Below, piece by piece: positions 45,187-54,286 of a stretch of DNA of 58,177 bases (position 1 is the first letter of the stretch; the number at the start of each line of letters is the position of its first letter). Source of the stretch: Lachnospiraceae bacterium (GTDB lineage Bacteria > Bacillota > Clostridia > Lachnospirales > Lachnospiraceae); assembly GCA_022792885.1 (NCBI GenBank), contig JAAWBX010000015.1:1-58177 (forward strand). Reading direction: 5' to 3'. The translations under genes and the position numbers were made by a program. The notes beneath the pieces are model-generated. The model searched no databases and was not told the origin of the DNA. It saw nothing but the letters and a program-made list of their open reading frames with translations.

Positions 45187-45839
45187 GAAGAAGAAAATTT
45201 ATGGATGAATTCGGTCCGGTGATTTTCTATACGGTGATTGCGCTGATGGTGGTGGTCCTGTTCTTCGTGTGTTTTGCGTTCAGCCGAAGGGCTTCGGCGC
45301 CGGCGTCTGCGGGTACCGGTGCGGAAAGCGGCGCGCCGTCCGCTTCGGCTTCTCATGAGACGGGCGCCTCCGGCGAGAGTACGGAGGCGGATCCGGCCGG
45401 GACGCAGGGCGTACAGGAACCGGAAGGCGGGGATCCGGGGAGTTTTGCAGGCGATCCGGGGGTTTTGGGCACCCAGCCGGGTGGAGAAAACCCGGGTGGA
45501 GAAAATCCGGGAGGCGAACCCGCGGCGGATCCCGCAGGAGATCCGGGCGCCTCGTCGGACGGAACGGATCCCGGCGGTACGTCCCCTGCCGGCGCGGATT
45601 CTGCGACCGTTACGTCGCCGGACGGTACGGTGTTTACGGTGGTGAATGAGACGGTCTACGCGCAGGATAACGTCAATATGCGGACGGCCCCGTCCGCGTC
45701 CGGTTCGATTCTGGCGATTTTAAAAAAGGGTCAGAGCGCAACCCGGACCGGGGTCAGCGAGTTTGGCTGGAGTCAGATCGTGTATGAGGGCAATACGGTC
45801 TATGTTTCTTCGGATTATATCGGGACGGCGGCGCCTTAG
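45183..45839 (+). CDS. Membrane-anchored protein with low-complexity linker and SH3-like domain
   Basis: A 218-residue protein: short basic N-terminus, one transmembrane helix (VIFYTVIALMVVVLFFVCFAF), a long Gly/Pro/Ala/Glu linker with GGENP repeats (about residues 35-145) and a C-terminal bacterial SH3 domain (VNMRTAPSASGSILAILKKG; VYVSSDYIG). The SH3 domain would lie outside the cell and probably binds peptidoglycan. The start codon overlaps the asnB stop (ATGA), so the two are translationally coupled. Confidence 0.85.
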   Translation: MRRRKFMDEFGPVIFYTVIALMVVVLFFVCFAFSRRASAPASAGTGAESGAPSASASHETGASGESTEADPAGTQGVQEPEGGDPGSFAGDPGVLGTQPGGENPGGENPGGEPAADPAGDPGASSDGTDPGGTSPAGADSATVTSPDGTVFTVVNETVYAQDNVNMRTAPSASGSILAILKKGQSATRTGVSEFGWSQIVYEGNTVYVSSDYIGTAAP

Positions 45840-45934
45840 GCGGATTCCTTCGGACTTAAGAAAAAAATCCCTTTTATAATCCCGGGATGTATGATATAGT
45901 AAATAAGACTATTGATTTAGGAGGAAAAAAGAAG

Positions 45935-48559
45935 ATGGCGAAATGGGTCTACTTATTTAAAGAAGGCAATGCCGACATGCGCAATCTCTTGGGCGGCAAG
46001 GGCGCGAATCTGGCCGAGATGACGAATCTGGGGCTCCCGGTACCTCATGGTTTTACGGTGACGACGGAAGCCTGTACCGATTATTACAATAACGGAAAGC
46101 AGATCAGCGAGGAGATTCGGACTCAGATTTTTGACGCGCTTGCGATTCTGGAAGAGCAGCAGGGGAAGAAATTCGGGGACAACGAGAACCCTCTGCTGGT
46201 ATCGGTTCGTTCCGGTGCGAGAGCTTCCATGCCCGGTATGATGGACACCATCTTGAATCTGGGTCTGAACGATGTGGCGGTGGAGGGTTTCGCGGCGAAG
46301 ACCGGCAATCCGAGATTTGCTTACGATTCTTACCGCAGATTTATCCAGATGTTTTCCGATGTAGTAATGGAGATTCCGAAGTCTCTGTTTGAGAGAGTTC
46401 TGGATGATATTAAGGATGCGAAGGGCGCGAAGTACGACACCGATCTGGATGCCGCCGATATGAAGGAAGTGATCGCGCGCTTCAAGGCGCTGTACAAGGA
46501 GCAGAAGGGAGAGGAATTCCCTCAGGAGCCGACGGTTCAGCTGATGGAGGCCGTGAAGGCGGTTTTCCGTTCCTGGGACAACCCCCGTGCGATCGTGTAC
46601 CGCAGAATGAACGATATTCCGGGCGATTGGGGTACGGCAGTCAATGTACAGGCGATGGTGTTCGGGAATATGGGCAATACCTCCGGTACCGGCGTTGCGT
46701 TTACGCGCGACCCTTCCAACGGCAAGAAGGGAATTTACGGCGAATATCTGATCAACGCGCAGGGCGAAGACGTCGTGGCGGGGATCCGCACGCCTCAGAA
46801 GATTACGAAGATGGCGGAAGATCTGCCGGAGTGCTACGAGCAGTTCATGAAGATCGCGAATACGCTGGAAGACCATTACCGCGATATGCAGGATATGGAA
46901 TTTACGATCGAGGAAGGCAAGCTGTATTTCTTACAGACGAGGAACGGCAAGAGAACCGCTCCGGCCGCTTTGCAGATTGCCTGCGATCTGGTGGACGAGG
47001 GTAAGATCACCGAGCAGGAAGCCGTCATGCGAATCGAGGCGAAGTCGCTGGATCAGTTGCTTCATCCGACATTCAATCCGGACGCGCTGAAGGCGGGGAA
47101 AGTGATCGGTTCCGCGCTGCCGGCATCCCCGGGCGCGGCGGCCGGCAAGGTGTATTTCAACGCGGAGGACGCCAAGGTTCACAGAGGGGCCGGCGAGCGG
47201 GTTATTCTGGTTCGTCTGGAGACTTCTCCGGAGGATATCGAAGGCATGCACGCGGCGGAAGGCATCCTGACCGTGCGCGGCGGTATGACCTCCCACGCGG
47301 CGGTCGTGGCCCGCGGTATGGGTACGGCCTGTGTGGCCGGATGCGGCGATATCAAGATTGACGAGGAGGCGAAGGTGTTCTCCCTGGGCGGAGAGACCAT
47401 TCATGAAGGGGATTATATCTCTTTAGACGGCACCACCGGTAAGATTTATCTGGGTGACATTGAGACGCAGGAGGCTTCCGTAAGCGGCAACTTCGGACGC
47501 ATCATGGAGTGGGCCGACCGTTATCGCAGCCTGAAGGTGAGAACCAATGCGGATACGCCGTTTGATGCGGCGAACGCCGTGAAGCTGGGCGCGGAGGGCA
47601 TCGGTCTGTGCCGCACCGAGCATATGTTTTTTGAGGCGGATCGGATTCCGAAGATTCGGAAGATGATTCTGTCCAAAACGAAGGAAGCCAGGGAAGAAGC
47701 TTTGAACGAGCTGATTCCGTTCCAGAAGAGCGATTTCAAGGGTATCTACGAGGCCATGGAAGGCCGTCCGGTTACGATCCGTTTCCTGGATCCGCCGCTG
47801 CATGAGTTCGTTCCTACCGAGGAAGAGGATATTCAGGCGCTGGCTAAGGATATGGGTCTGACGGTGGAGGAAGTGAAGGCGACCTGCGACGCGCTTCATG
47901 AGTTCAACCCGATGATGGGACACAGAGGATGCCGCCTGGCCGTCACCTATCCGGAGATCGCCGCGATGCAGACGAGAGCCGTGATGGAGGCCGCCATCGA
48001 GGTGAAGAATGAGAAGGGCTTCGACATCGTGCCCGAGATCATGATCCCGCTGATCGGCGAGAAGAAGGAACTGAAGTTTGTCAAGGATGTGGTCGTGGAA
48101 GTAGCCGAGAAGGTGAAGGCCGAGAAAAACTCCGATATTAAGTATCTGGTAGGTACGATGATCGAGATTCCGAGGGCCGCGCTTCTGGCTAATGAGATCG
48201 CGGAGGAGGCCGAGTTCTTCTCGTTCGGTACGAACGATCTGACTCAGATGACGTTCGGATTCAGCCGCGACGACGCGGGTAAATTCCTGGATGCGTACTA
48301 CAAGAGCAAGATTTACGAGTCCGATCCGTTTGCCAGACTGGATCAGAACGGTGTGGGTCAGTTGGTTGAGATGGCGGCGAAGAAGGGCCGTGCGACTCGT
48401 CCGGATCTGCACCTGGGCATCTGCGGCGAGCACGGCGGGGATCCGTCTTCCGTCGAGTTCTGCCATAAGGTAGGTTTAGATTATGTGAGCTGTTCGCCGT
48501 ACCGCGTACCGATCGCCAGACTGGCGGCGGCGCAGGCGCAGATCTCCAATCCGCGTTAG
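45935..48559 (+). CDS. ppdK: Pyruvate, phosphate dikinase
   Basis: An 874-residue PPDK. It interconverts pyruvate, ATP and phosphate with PEP, AMP and PPi; in anaerobes it is often used in glycolytic direction. Order: nucleotide-binding domain (LLGGKGANLAEMTNLGLPVP), phosphohistidine domain with GGMTSHAAVVARGMG (catalytic His), and the PEP/pyruvate barrel ending with GICGEHGGDPSSV and DYVSCSPYRVPIARLAAAQA. AGGAGG before the ATG at 45935 fixes the start. A strong terminator follows. Confidence 0.98.
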   Translation: MAKWVYLFKEGNADMRNLLGGKGANLAEMTNLGLPVPHGFTVTTEACTDYYNNGKQISEEIRTQIFDALAILEEQQGKKFGDNENPLLVSVRSGARASMPGMMDTILNLGLNDVAVEGFAAKTGNPRFAYDSYRRFIQMFSDVVMEIPKSLFERVLDDIKDAKGAKYDTDLDAADMKEVIARFKALYKEQKGEEFPQEPTVQLMEAVKAVFRSWDNPRAIVYRRMNDIPGDWGTAVNVQAMVFGNMGNTSGTGVAFTRDPSNGKKGIYGEYLINAQGEDVVAGIRTPQKITKMAEDLPECYEQFMKIANTLEDHYRDMQDMEFTIEEGKLYFLQTRNGKRTAPAALQIACDLVDEGKITEQEAVMRIEAKSLDQLLHPTFNPDALKAGKVIGSALPASPGAAAGKVYFNAEDAKVHRGAGERVILVRLETSPEDIEGMHAAEGILTVRGGMTSHAAVVARGMGTACVAGCGDIKIDEEAKVFSLGGETIHEGDYISLDGTTGKIYLGDIETQEASVSGNFGRIMEWADRYRSLKVRTNADTPFDAANAVKLGAEGIGLCRTEHMFFEADRIPKIRKMILSKTKEAREEALNELIPFQKSDFKGIYEAMEGRPVTIRFLDPPLHEFVPTEEEDIQALAKDMGLTVEEVKATCDALHEFNPMMGHRGCRLAVTYPEIAAMQTRAVMEAAIEVKNEKGFDIVPEIMIPLIGEKKELKFVKDVVVEVAEKVKAEKNSDIKYLVGTMIEIPRAALLANEIAEEAEFFSFGTNDLTQMTFGFSRDDAGKFLDAYYKSKIYESDPFARLDQNGVGQLVEMAAKKGRATRPDLHLGICGEHGGDPSSVEFCHKVGLDYVSCSPYRVPIARLAAAQAQISNPR

Positions 48560-48572
48560 GAGATAACAGATG

Positions 48573-48618
48573 AAACAGGCGGGCCCCAGGGGATGATCCT
48601 TTGGGGCCCTGTTTTGTT
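48573..48618 (+). terminator. Rho-independent terminator of ppdK
   Basis: An 8-base GC stem gggcccca/tggggccc, extended by gg/cc at the loop side and aaacagg/tgttt at the base, then TGTTTTGTT. The next gene starts only 25 bases later. Confidence 0.9.
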
Positions 48619-48642
48619 AAGCAGAGATCAGGGGGTGCAATT

Positions 48643-51600
48643 ATGTCGGAAGAAAACAAGGATATGAATATCGCGTCCTTATTAAAAGAGGCTTATCGGG
48701 CGGGAGATAAGATCTCTGTTACGTTGAAGAGCGGGAAGGAATTTTCCGGGGAGATTCAGGCGTTTCAGGAGGCGTTTCTTATGTTGAAGGTCGGGGAAGA
48801 ACTGCGTCCGGTGGCTTACGATCTGATCGGATATTATGAGAAACCGATGCCGTCGTCGTTTCGAAAGAATCTGCCGTCCCGGGCGGACGAGAAGATCCAT
48901 TACGGCCTGGTCACGCAGTATAATTCGGAGCGGGCCTTCGGCGTGATTCAGGTGACGGATGTGAAAAAAACGGTTACTTTCCTTTTGTCTGCCGTAAAAG
49001 ATCCGGAGCTTCGTAGGCAGATTCAGGAGAATGGGACCGGATATTCGGTGCGTTTTCAGTTTGCGGAATTGCCAAACAAGAAGCTGGCGGCGGTACGGAT
49101 TTATGCGATGACGGAGGAGGAAAAAGGGGAGCTGGAAAAAAGCTTTCGATCGGATATCGGCGAAGAGAAGAACTGCAAGGAATTGTACGCGAGAGCCAAG
49201 CGGATGTTCCAGACCGGGAAGAAGGAGGATGAGGAAGCCTACCGCATTTACCGGCAGCTTCTGAAGGCCGGATGGCAGATGGATCAGGTTGTGGCGGACA
49301 TGGTGTCCATCTGTCTGCGGGCGGAGGACGCGGCGAAATCCGAACGGCTTTCGGATGCCGAGAAGCTTTTACATAAGTACGGGTATCTCCTCCCGGCGGA
49401 AAAACGGGATGTGATGTTGGTGCAGATATATGAGAAGATGGGTATGCCTCAGAAGGTGCTGGAAGTGATTGAGACGATTCTTTCTTCGAATGTCAAGATC
49501 AATTCCAAACTTCATTATATGCTGCGGAAAGCGACGATCTATAACGAATCCCTGGCGAACCGGACGAAGGCTCTCGAAGTATATGAAGAGTGGCTTCGGC
49601 TGAAGAAGGAGCATGAGCGGGAACTTTCCGCCAATAAGGCGGGTTATGTGAATTTAATGAACACGGAAAAAAGGGTAGTCGCCGTGGCGGCCCAGACTCT
49701 GGCCGGGCTTCGGGAGGCCGACGTTTCCTGTACGCCTTCGGATATTTTGCTGCGCTATATCAACGAGAATGAGGAAGCGGTGAAGATTTATCGGGAGGGA
49801 AGAAAATCGGGAGACGTCAGTACCGGCTTTGACTGGCAGGATGTGACAAAAATGTTGAGTCCTCTGATGGACTGGCGGCTTAGGGAGTGCAAGCTTTCCG
49901 AGGAAGTCGATATCCGCCTGTTAAATAAGGACGGTTCTTATCTGGGAGAGACGGACGAGGCGATCAAGGAAACGGCGCGCCTGGTTCAGAAGACGATTTC
50001 CCAGAAACCTTACGAGCGTTTTCGCTGTTATCTGTCGGCGGCCCGGGTCCTCTATGATGCGTTGCAGAAGGATTCGGTGCGGAATATGACCGTGGAAAAC
50101 CGTCTGGGCGTGGAAAAGCGGTTTCTGAATTATATGGCCAAAAGCTTGGTTTCCGCCGGGGACAGTGCGGCGATCGATAAGAATGTCCATTCGGATGTGA
50201 TGCGGTTTTATTATACGGAGAGCCTGCGTTACGTGTCCAGGGAGGAGCAGGATCTGCCGAACGCCCTGGTGCGCAATATCTATTCGTTTTTCCGTCCGAA
50301 GGAAGAAATCTCCGTGGCGATCACCGGGAACAATCTGAATATCCAGAGGGACCTGGGCCAGTGCGTCCGACGGCAGCATTGTCAGGACCTGGCGAGCCTG
50401 GTGAATGAGATCCTTTATATTCTGGATACCGCTCTTGAGAGAAGTTATATCGCCAAACAGTTGGCGGAGTGTATTTTCGACTCGGACAGCGAGCTGATGG
50501 CCGGACTTTTCGAGGCGTTTCAGCATGTGAATCATTATGAAGTGACCAGGCCCTGCGCGAACGCCAACTTCTTTTATCGGGTTATGAACTGGGCGGTTGA
50601 AAATTACCGGAAAGAGAAACAGGTGTTTCTGGAAGCGATGGAAGAACTGAAGGGCTTTCGCTACGAACCTTTGTGGATCACGAGGGCCATGGAAGCCATG
50701 GAGAGAGCTCACGTTTTTGTACCGTATCTGCCGGAACTGGACGCCAAGCGTTTCCAGATCCTGAGGGAGATCCTGAACACGGCGAAACGGTTTCACGAGA
50801 TTCCGGATTACGAGAGGAAGGAAAAAGCGCTGTCGGATAATCAGCAGAGTATTCAGAGCCTGGCGGAGAGTATTGAGCAGCAGCCGGCCCGTTTTTCGTT
50901 CGAAGTGTTTCTGCCTCTTCTGGAAAATTTTAACGGACAGACGAAAAACCGTTTGTCCAAGCTTTATTACGGGGCGCCGCCGCAGATTGAATGCCAGATC
51001 ATCGGCCGGGAGAACATCCAGAAGGCCGGCAACGGAATCGTGTATGTACAGCTTTACGTGACGAACGCGCCGAATCGTCAGGCGGCCGACCTGGTGACGG
51101 CGGAGGTATTGAATCGCGGGGATTTCCGGCAGGTGAAGGAGGAAGCTCCCTGCACTTACCTGAAAGGGGACAGCGGGCAGGCGATGCGCCTCTGTTTACA
51201 GCTTTCGGAGGACGCGGCGCCGATATTCCCGCTGGAAGTGGCGGTGCCTTATCAGTATCGGATCGGTTTGGAGGAGACCCGGATCGAACGGAAGGTTTTT
51301 CATTTTTCCGTCAGTTTAAATGAGACGGAATTTTCAAGGATCGGCAACCCCTATCAGGTGTATGCGTTCGGCGCCCGGGTGGAGGACGAGCGGATGTTTT
51401 TCGGGCGCAAAGCGTTTATCGACGATATCGTAAACCTGATCTGCCCGAAGGAGGGGGGACTTTTGAAGCGCAAGTCGATCGCTCTTTACGGGCAGAAACG
51501 AACCGGGAAATCTTCGATTTTGTATCACCTGGAAGCGAGGATTCGGGACACGTCGCCGGATACGATCGTTGTGAATATCGGGGAGATCTCCAAACATATG

Positions 51601-52626
51601 GCCGAGAGCCTGGGGAGTTATCTGTATCGGGATATTTTCCGAATGATGGCGAAAGAATTGAGACGCCGTCACGGGGAACTTCTGAAGGAGATGGAGGTTC
51701 ACGGGATCGAATTGCCGGACTACCGGCAGATTACCGGGGAGAGCCCGATATTTGCCCAGGAGATTTTCAACGATTTTTTCCTGGATTTTTCGCCGTTTCT
51801 GAAGAACCGTCCCGGGGGCCGGGATTACAATGTGGTGCTTCTGATCGATGAATTTACGCATATTTTCACCTGGATTCAGAAGAAGAAACTGGACGAGGAT
51901 TTCATGAAATTCTGGAAAGCGATTATCAACGATTACGGGATCGTGGGAATTGTGATCGGGCAGGATTTCATGCCGACGTTTGTGGACGCATTCCCGAATC
52001 CGTTCGGGGCCATCGAGCAGAAGCAGGTGACGTATCTGCCGGAGTCCGAGTCCCGGCGGATGATCACGGAGGCGCCGGTGGCCGACGGCGAAGCGCGGGC
52101 TCTCTACGAAGGGCCGGCCGGCGAGCGGGCGATCCGGCGAATCCTGGAGCTGACGGCGGGCAGCGCTTTTTTCAATATGATTCTGTTAAATTATCTGGTG
52201 GAATATCTGAACGAGATCAAACAGTCTTATGTGACGGACGCCGATATCAATAATCTTTTGACGGAAAAACTCTTAGGAGGGGCCAACGCCCTGAAGCTTT
52301 CTCATTTTGAATCTCTGTTCTGGGACGACGGGGATGTGGAAGACGTCAGACGGCCCCGCCACAACGGGATCGTTTTATATCTGATCTCGCGGAGTATTTA
52401 TCAGACGGGGAGCTGCAGAAGGCAGGACATTCTGGTTCCGGCGGAGATTCGGGAAACGGAAGCGCTGGACGGAGCCCGGGTGGACGAAATATTAAATAAG
52501 CTTTTATCCCGTGGCGTGCTCATCAGGGATAATAACGGCGTTTATCGGATTCGGGTAGGGCTGCTTTACGAGTGGATGGTTCAGATCGGCAGTATGGAAA
52601 CCGTTCTGGGCATTAAAGAACTGTAG
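48643..52626 (+). CDS. Large multidomain ATPase: Sm-like + cold-shock-like + helical repeats + C-terminal P-loop ATPase
   Basis: A 1327-residue protein I cannot name. Residues 22-65 resemble an Sm/LSm fold (ISVTLKSGKEFSGEIQAF, then AFLMLKVG). Residues 86-160 resemble a cold-shock domain: GLVTQYNSERAFGVIQV aligns with GIVKWFN-KGFGFI, though the RNP aromatic residues are partly lost. Residues 170-760 are helical with TPR-like stretches (AYRIYRQLLKAGWQMDQVV; VLEVIETILSS; ALEVYEEWLRL). Residues 780-900 are beta-rich. Residues 905-1225 are an AAA/STAND-like ATPase: ERMFFGRKAFIDDIV, Walker A GQKRTGKS (950-957), Walker B VVLLIDEF (1064-1071); a winged helix ends the protein. Start after AGGGGGTG. 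It is 12 bases ahead of the HEPN ATPase gene: one operon. Inferred: an RNA-sensing regulator or defence ATPase. Confidence 0.75.
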   Translation: MSEENKDMNIASLLKEAYRAGDKISVTLKSGKEFSGEIQAFQEAFLMLKVGEELRPVAYDLIGYYEKPMPSSFRKNLPSRADEKIHYGLVTQYNSERAFGVIQVTDVKKTVTFLLSAVKDPELRRQIQENGTGYSVRFQFAELPNKKLAAVRIYAMTEEEKGELEKSFRSDIGEEKNCKELYARAKRMFQTGKKEDEEAYRIYRQLLKAGWQMDQVVADMVSICLRAEDAAKSERLSDAEKLLHKYGYLLPAEKRDVMLVQIYEKMGMPQKVLEVIETILSSNVKINSKLHYMLRKATIYNESLANRTKALEVYEEWLRLKKEHERELSANKAGYVNLMNTEKRVVAVAAQTLAGLREADVSCTPSDILLRYINENEEAVKIYREGRKSGDVSTGFDWQDVTKMLSPLMDWRLRECKLSEEVDIRLLNKDGSYLGETDEAIKETARLVQKTISQKPYERFRCYLSAARVLYDALQKDSVRNMTVENRLGVEKRFLNYMAKSLVSAGDSAAIDKNVHSDVMRFYYTESLRYVSREEQDLPNALVRNIYSFFRPKEEISVAITGNNLNIQRDLGQCVRRQHCQDLASLVNEILYILDTALERSYIAKQLAECIFDSDSELMAGLFEAFQHVNHYEVTRPCANANFFYRVMNWAVENYRKEKQVFLEAMEELKGFRYEPLWITRAMEAMERAHVFVPYLPELDAKRFQILREILNTAKRFHEIPDYERKEKALSDNQQSIQSLAESIEQQPARFSFEVFLPLLENFNGQTKNRLSKLYYGAPPQIECQIIGRENIQKAGNGIVYVQLYVTNAPNRQAADLVTAEVLNRGDFRQVKEEAPCTYLKGDSGQAMRLCLQLSEDAAPIFPLEVAVPYQYRIGLEETRIERKVFHFSVSLNETEFSRIGNPYQVYAFGARVEDERMFFGRKAFIDDIVNLICPKEGGLLKRKSIALYGQKRTGKSSILYHLEARIRDTSPDTIVVNIGEISKHMAESLGSYLYRDIFRMMAKELRRRHGELLKEMEVHGIELPDYRQITGESPIFAQEIFNDFFLDFSPFLKNRPGGRDYNVVLLIDEFTHIFTWIQKKKLDEDFMKFWKAIINDYGIVGIVIGQDFMPTFVDAFPNPFGAIEQKQVTYLPESESRRMITEAPVADGEARALYEGPAGERAIRRILELTAGSAFFNMILLNYLVEYLNEIKQSYVTDADINNLLTEKLLGGANALKLSHFESLFWDDGDVEDVRRPRHNGIVLYLISRSIYQTGSCRRQDILVPAEIRETEALDGARVDEILNKLLSRGVLIRDNNGVYRIRVGLLYEWMVQIGSMETVLGIKEL

Positions 52627-52638
52627 GAGGAAAAGAAT

Positions 52639-54165
52639 ATGGACAACCCCTTTTTGATAGGACCGGTCGTAACCGGCGAAAGCTTTATCGGCCGAAGGAA
52701 GCTGATAGAAGAACTGGAACGGAAATATATAAGCGGCGGGCGGAGCGGAAGCCTGTCGATCTACGGGATGCCCAGGGTCGGGAAGAGTTCTTTGATCTAC
52801 AATCTTTTCCGGCGGCCGGCTGCCGAGGAGAACCCGGGGCTCGTCACGGTTACGGTGGATCTGGGGATGCAGGAATCGTTTTTTTCGCTGTGGCGGAATA
52901 TTGTCCGGGGGATTCGGCGGGCCATGCGCAAAAAGGGGATCGGGGGCGAGGAGGCGGACGGCCTGTTTGAGGTTTTGTCCGAATTGTATACCAGTTATGA
53001 GTTGTTAATCGAGGATCTGGAGGATTTGTTTGACACGCTGAACGAGATGGGTGTCCGTCTGCTGATCTGTATCGATGAATTTGACGCCTGCACCCGGATC
53101 TTCGCGGATGAAAACGCTTCGTCCAGTACTTATTTTCAGTTCCTGCGGACCGTGGCGACGAATCCGGAGTATAATGTAAGTTTTGTCCTGATTTCGAGGC
53201 GGAGCCTGGAACATCTGGAGGAGAAGGCCGGCGGCGGTTCGGTGCTTCACCTGGCGTTGGAGAAGCGACCGATATCCGGTTTTGACGAGGCGGACAAGGA
53301 GGCGTATAAACGGACGCTGGCCGCGCACGGTGTGGAGGTTGGGAAAAATCTGGAGAAAAAGCTTTGGCATTATGGCGGCGGTTCGCCTTATTTGCTCTCC
53401 ATTCTCGGGAGCACCCTGGTCAACGAGGCGCCGGAGAAAGATCTGGATAAGCTTTATCCGGAATATTCCCAACAGTTTCTTGATTATTATAAACGTGTTT
53501 CGGAACTTTTAAAGGAGGAGGATTATTACAAGCGGATGCTGGAGGCTTTTGTGGGGCCGAAGTACGATCTGACTCAGTCTCACGTCCAGGAACTGATCAA
53601 TCGGGGGTATGTGACCCGAACGAAGGAAGGGAAATTCGCCACGGTCAGCGAAGATTTCAGAGATTACCTGTTCGAGACCTGGGAGGTGGAGGGAAGCGGG
53701 GAGATCTGGCCTCTTCTGACCGAGACGGAGAACCGTCTGCGCTCCGTGATCGATCAGGTGATGACCCGCGCGAAAGGGCGAAACTGGGAGCGCGTCATGG
53801 AGGCGGAGTATGAAACTCGGGTGGCGGCCGATCCTTCCGCCGTGTATTTTGTGGATTTTGCCAAAGCGGCCCGTTTTATCCGTACAAACGTCACGCGTTA
53901 CGGCGGGCGCGCCGGCCGTGTGCTGAACGTAATCGGGCTTCAGGAGCTGGCGAATATTATGGAATTTTACTGGAATCTGGGTTTTTCCGCTTTTTTTGGC
54001 AATCGGACCTTTTCGGATTGGAAGGATAGGTTTGCTATGCTGAGTCGGGCGCGCAACCCCCTGGCTCACGGCAATCCCGAATGTCTGACCGCGGCGGAGA
54101 TTCAGACGACGAATACTTATTGCCGAGAGGTATTGGAGGTGACGGCGCGGGGGACGACGTCTTAG
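52639..54165 (+). CDS. P-loop ATPase with C-terminal HEPN (Swt1-like) RNase domain
   Basis: A 508-residue protein. It opens with the AAA/STAND-type FIGRRKLIEEL (F16-G18-R19), Walker A GMPRVGKS (43-50) and Walker B LLICIDEFD (141-149), the SRRSLEHL sensor region, and a winged helix at about 290-345. Residues 355-508 are helical and end with RARNPLAHGNPE: arginine 472, four residues, histidine 477, the RX4H catalytic motif of HEPN ribonucleases, with the characteristic Asn after Arg. The arrangement resembles Swt1-type HEPN proteins. The ATPase half is related to that of the preceding 1327-residue protein. Start after AGGAGG. Inferred: the RNA-cutting effector controlled by its partner. Confidence 0.8.
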   Translation: MDNPFLIGPVVTGESFIGRRKLIEELERKYISGGRSGSLSIYGMPRVGKSSLIYNLFRRPAAEENPGLVTVTVDLGMQESFFSLWRNIVRGIRRAMRKKGIGGEEADGLFEVLSELYTSYELLIEDLEDLFDTLNEMGVRLLICIDEFDACTRIFADENASSSTYFQFLRTVATNPEYNVSFVLISRRSLEHLEEKAGGGSVLHLALEKRPISGFDEADKEAYKRTLAAHGVEVGKNLEKKLWHYGGGSPYLLSILGSTLVNEAPEKDLDKLYPEYSQQFLDYYKRVSELLKEEDYYKRMLEAFVGPKYDLTQSHVQELINRGYVTRTKEGKFATVSEDFRDYLFETWEVEGSGEIWPLLTETENRLRSVIDQVMTRAKGRNWERVMEAEYETRVAADPSAVYFVDFAKAARFIRTNVTRYGGRAGRVLNVIGLQELANIMEFYWNLGFSAFFGNRTFSDWKDRFAMLSRARNPLAHGNPECLTAAEIQTTNTYCREVLEVTARGTTS

Positions 54166-54213
54166 GGGGGATGGATTTTATAAAGCGATGTTACTTTGTA
54201 AACGAAAATAAAG

Positions 54214-54242
54214 TTGAAAAAAAGGAGAAAAGATGGTAAAAT
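54214..54242 (+). promoter_or_regulatory. Sigma-A promoter for the LytTR-kinase operon
   Basis: TTGAAA, 17 bases, TAAAAT, ending 44 bases before the regulator gene. Confidence 0.75.
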
Positions 54243-54286
54243 GTAAAAAGAATAAGGAAAAAATTTGAAGGTGAGGTGATATTTTC

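Noticed and set aside
45475..45530. A short tandem repeat that might be a CRISPR-like or regulatory array
   Set aside because: It is the in-frame GGENP repeat coding for the low-complexity linker of the SH3 protein.
47423..48466. A 347-codon minus-strand frame opposite ppdK
   Set aside because: Mirror frame of a highly expressed gene with biased codons; composition is not protein-like.
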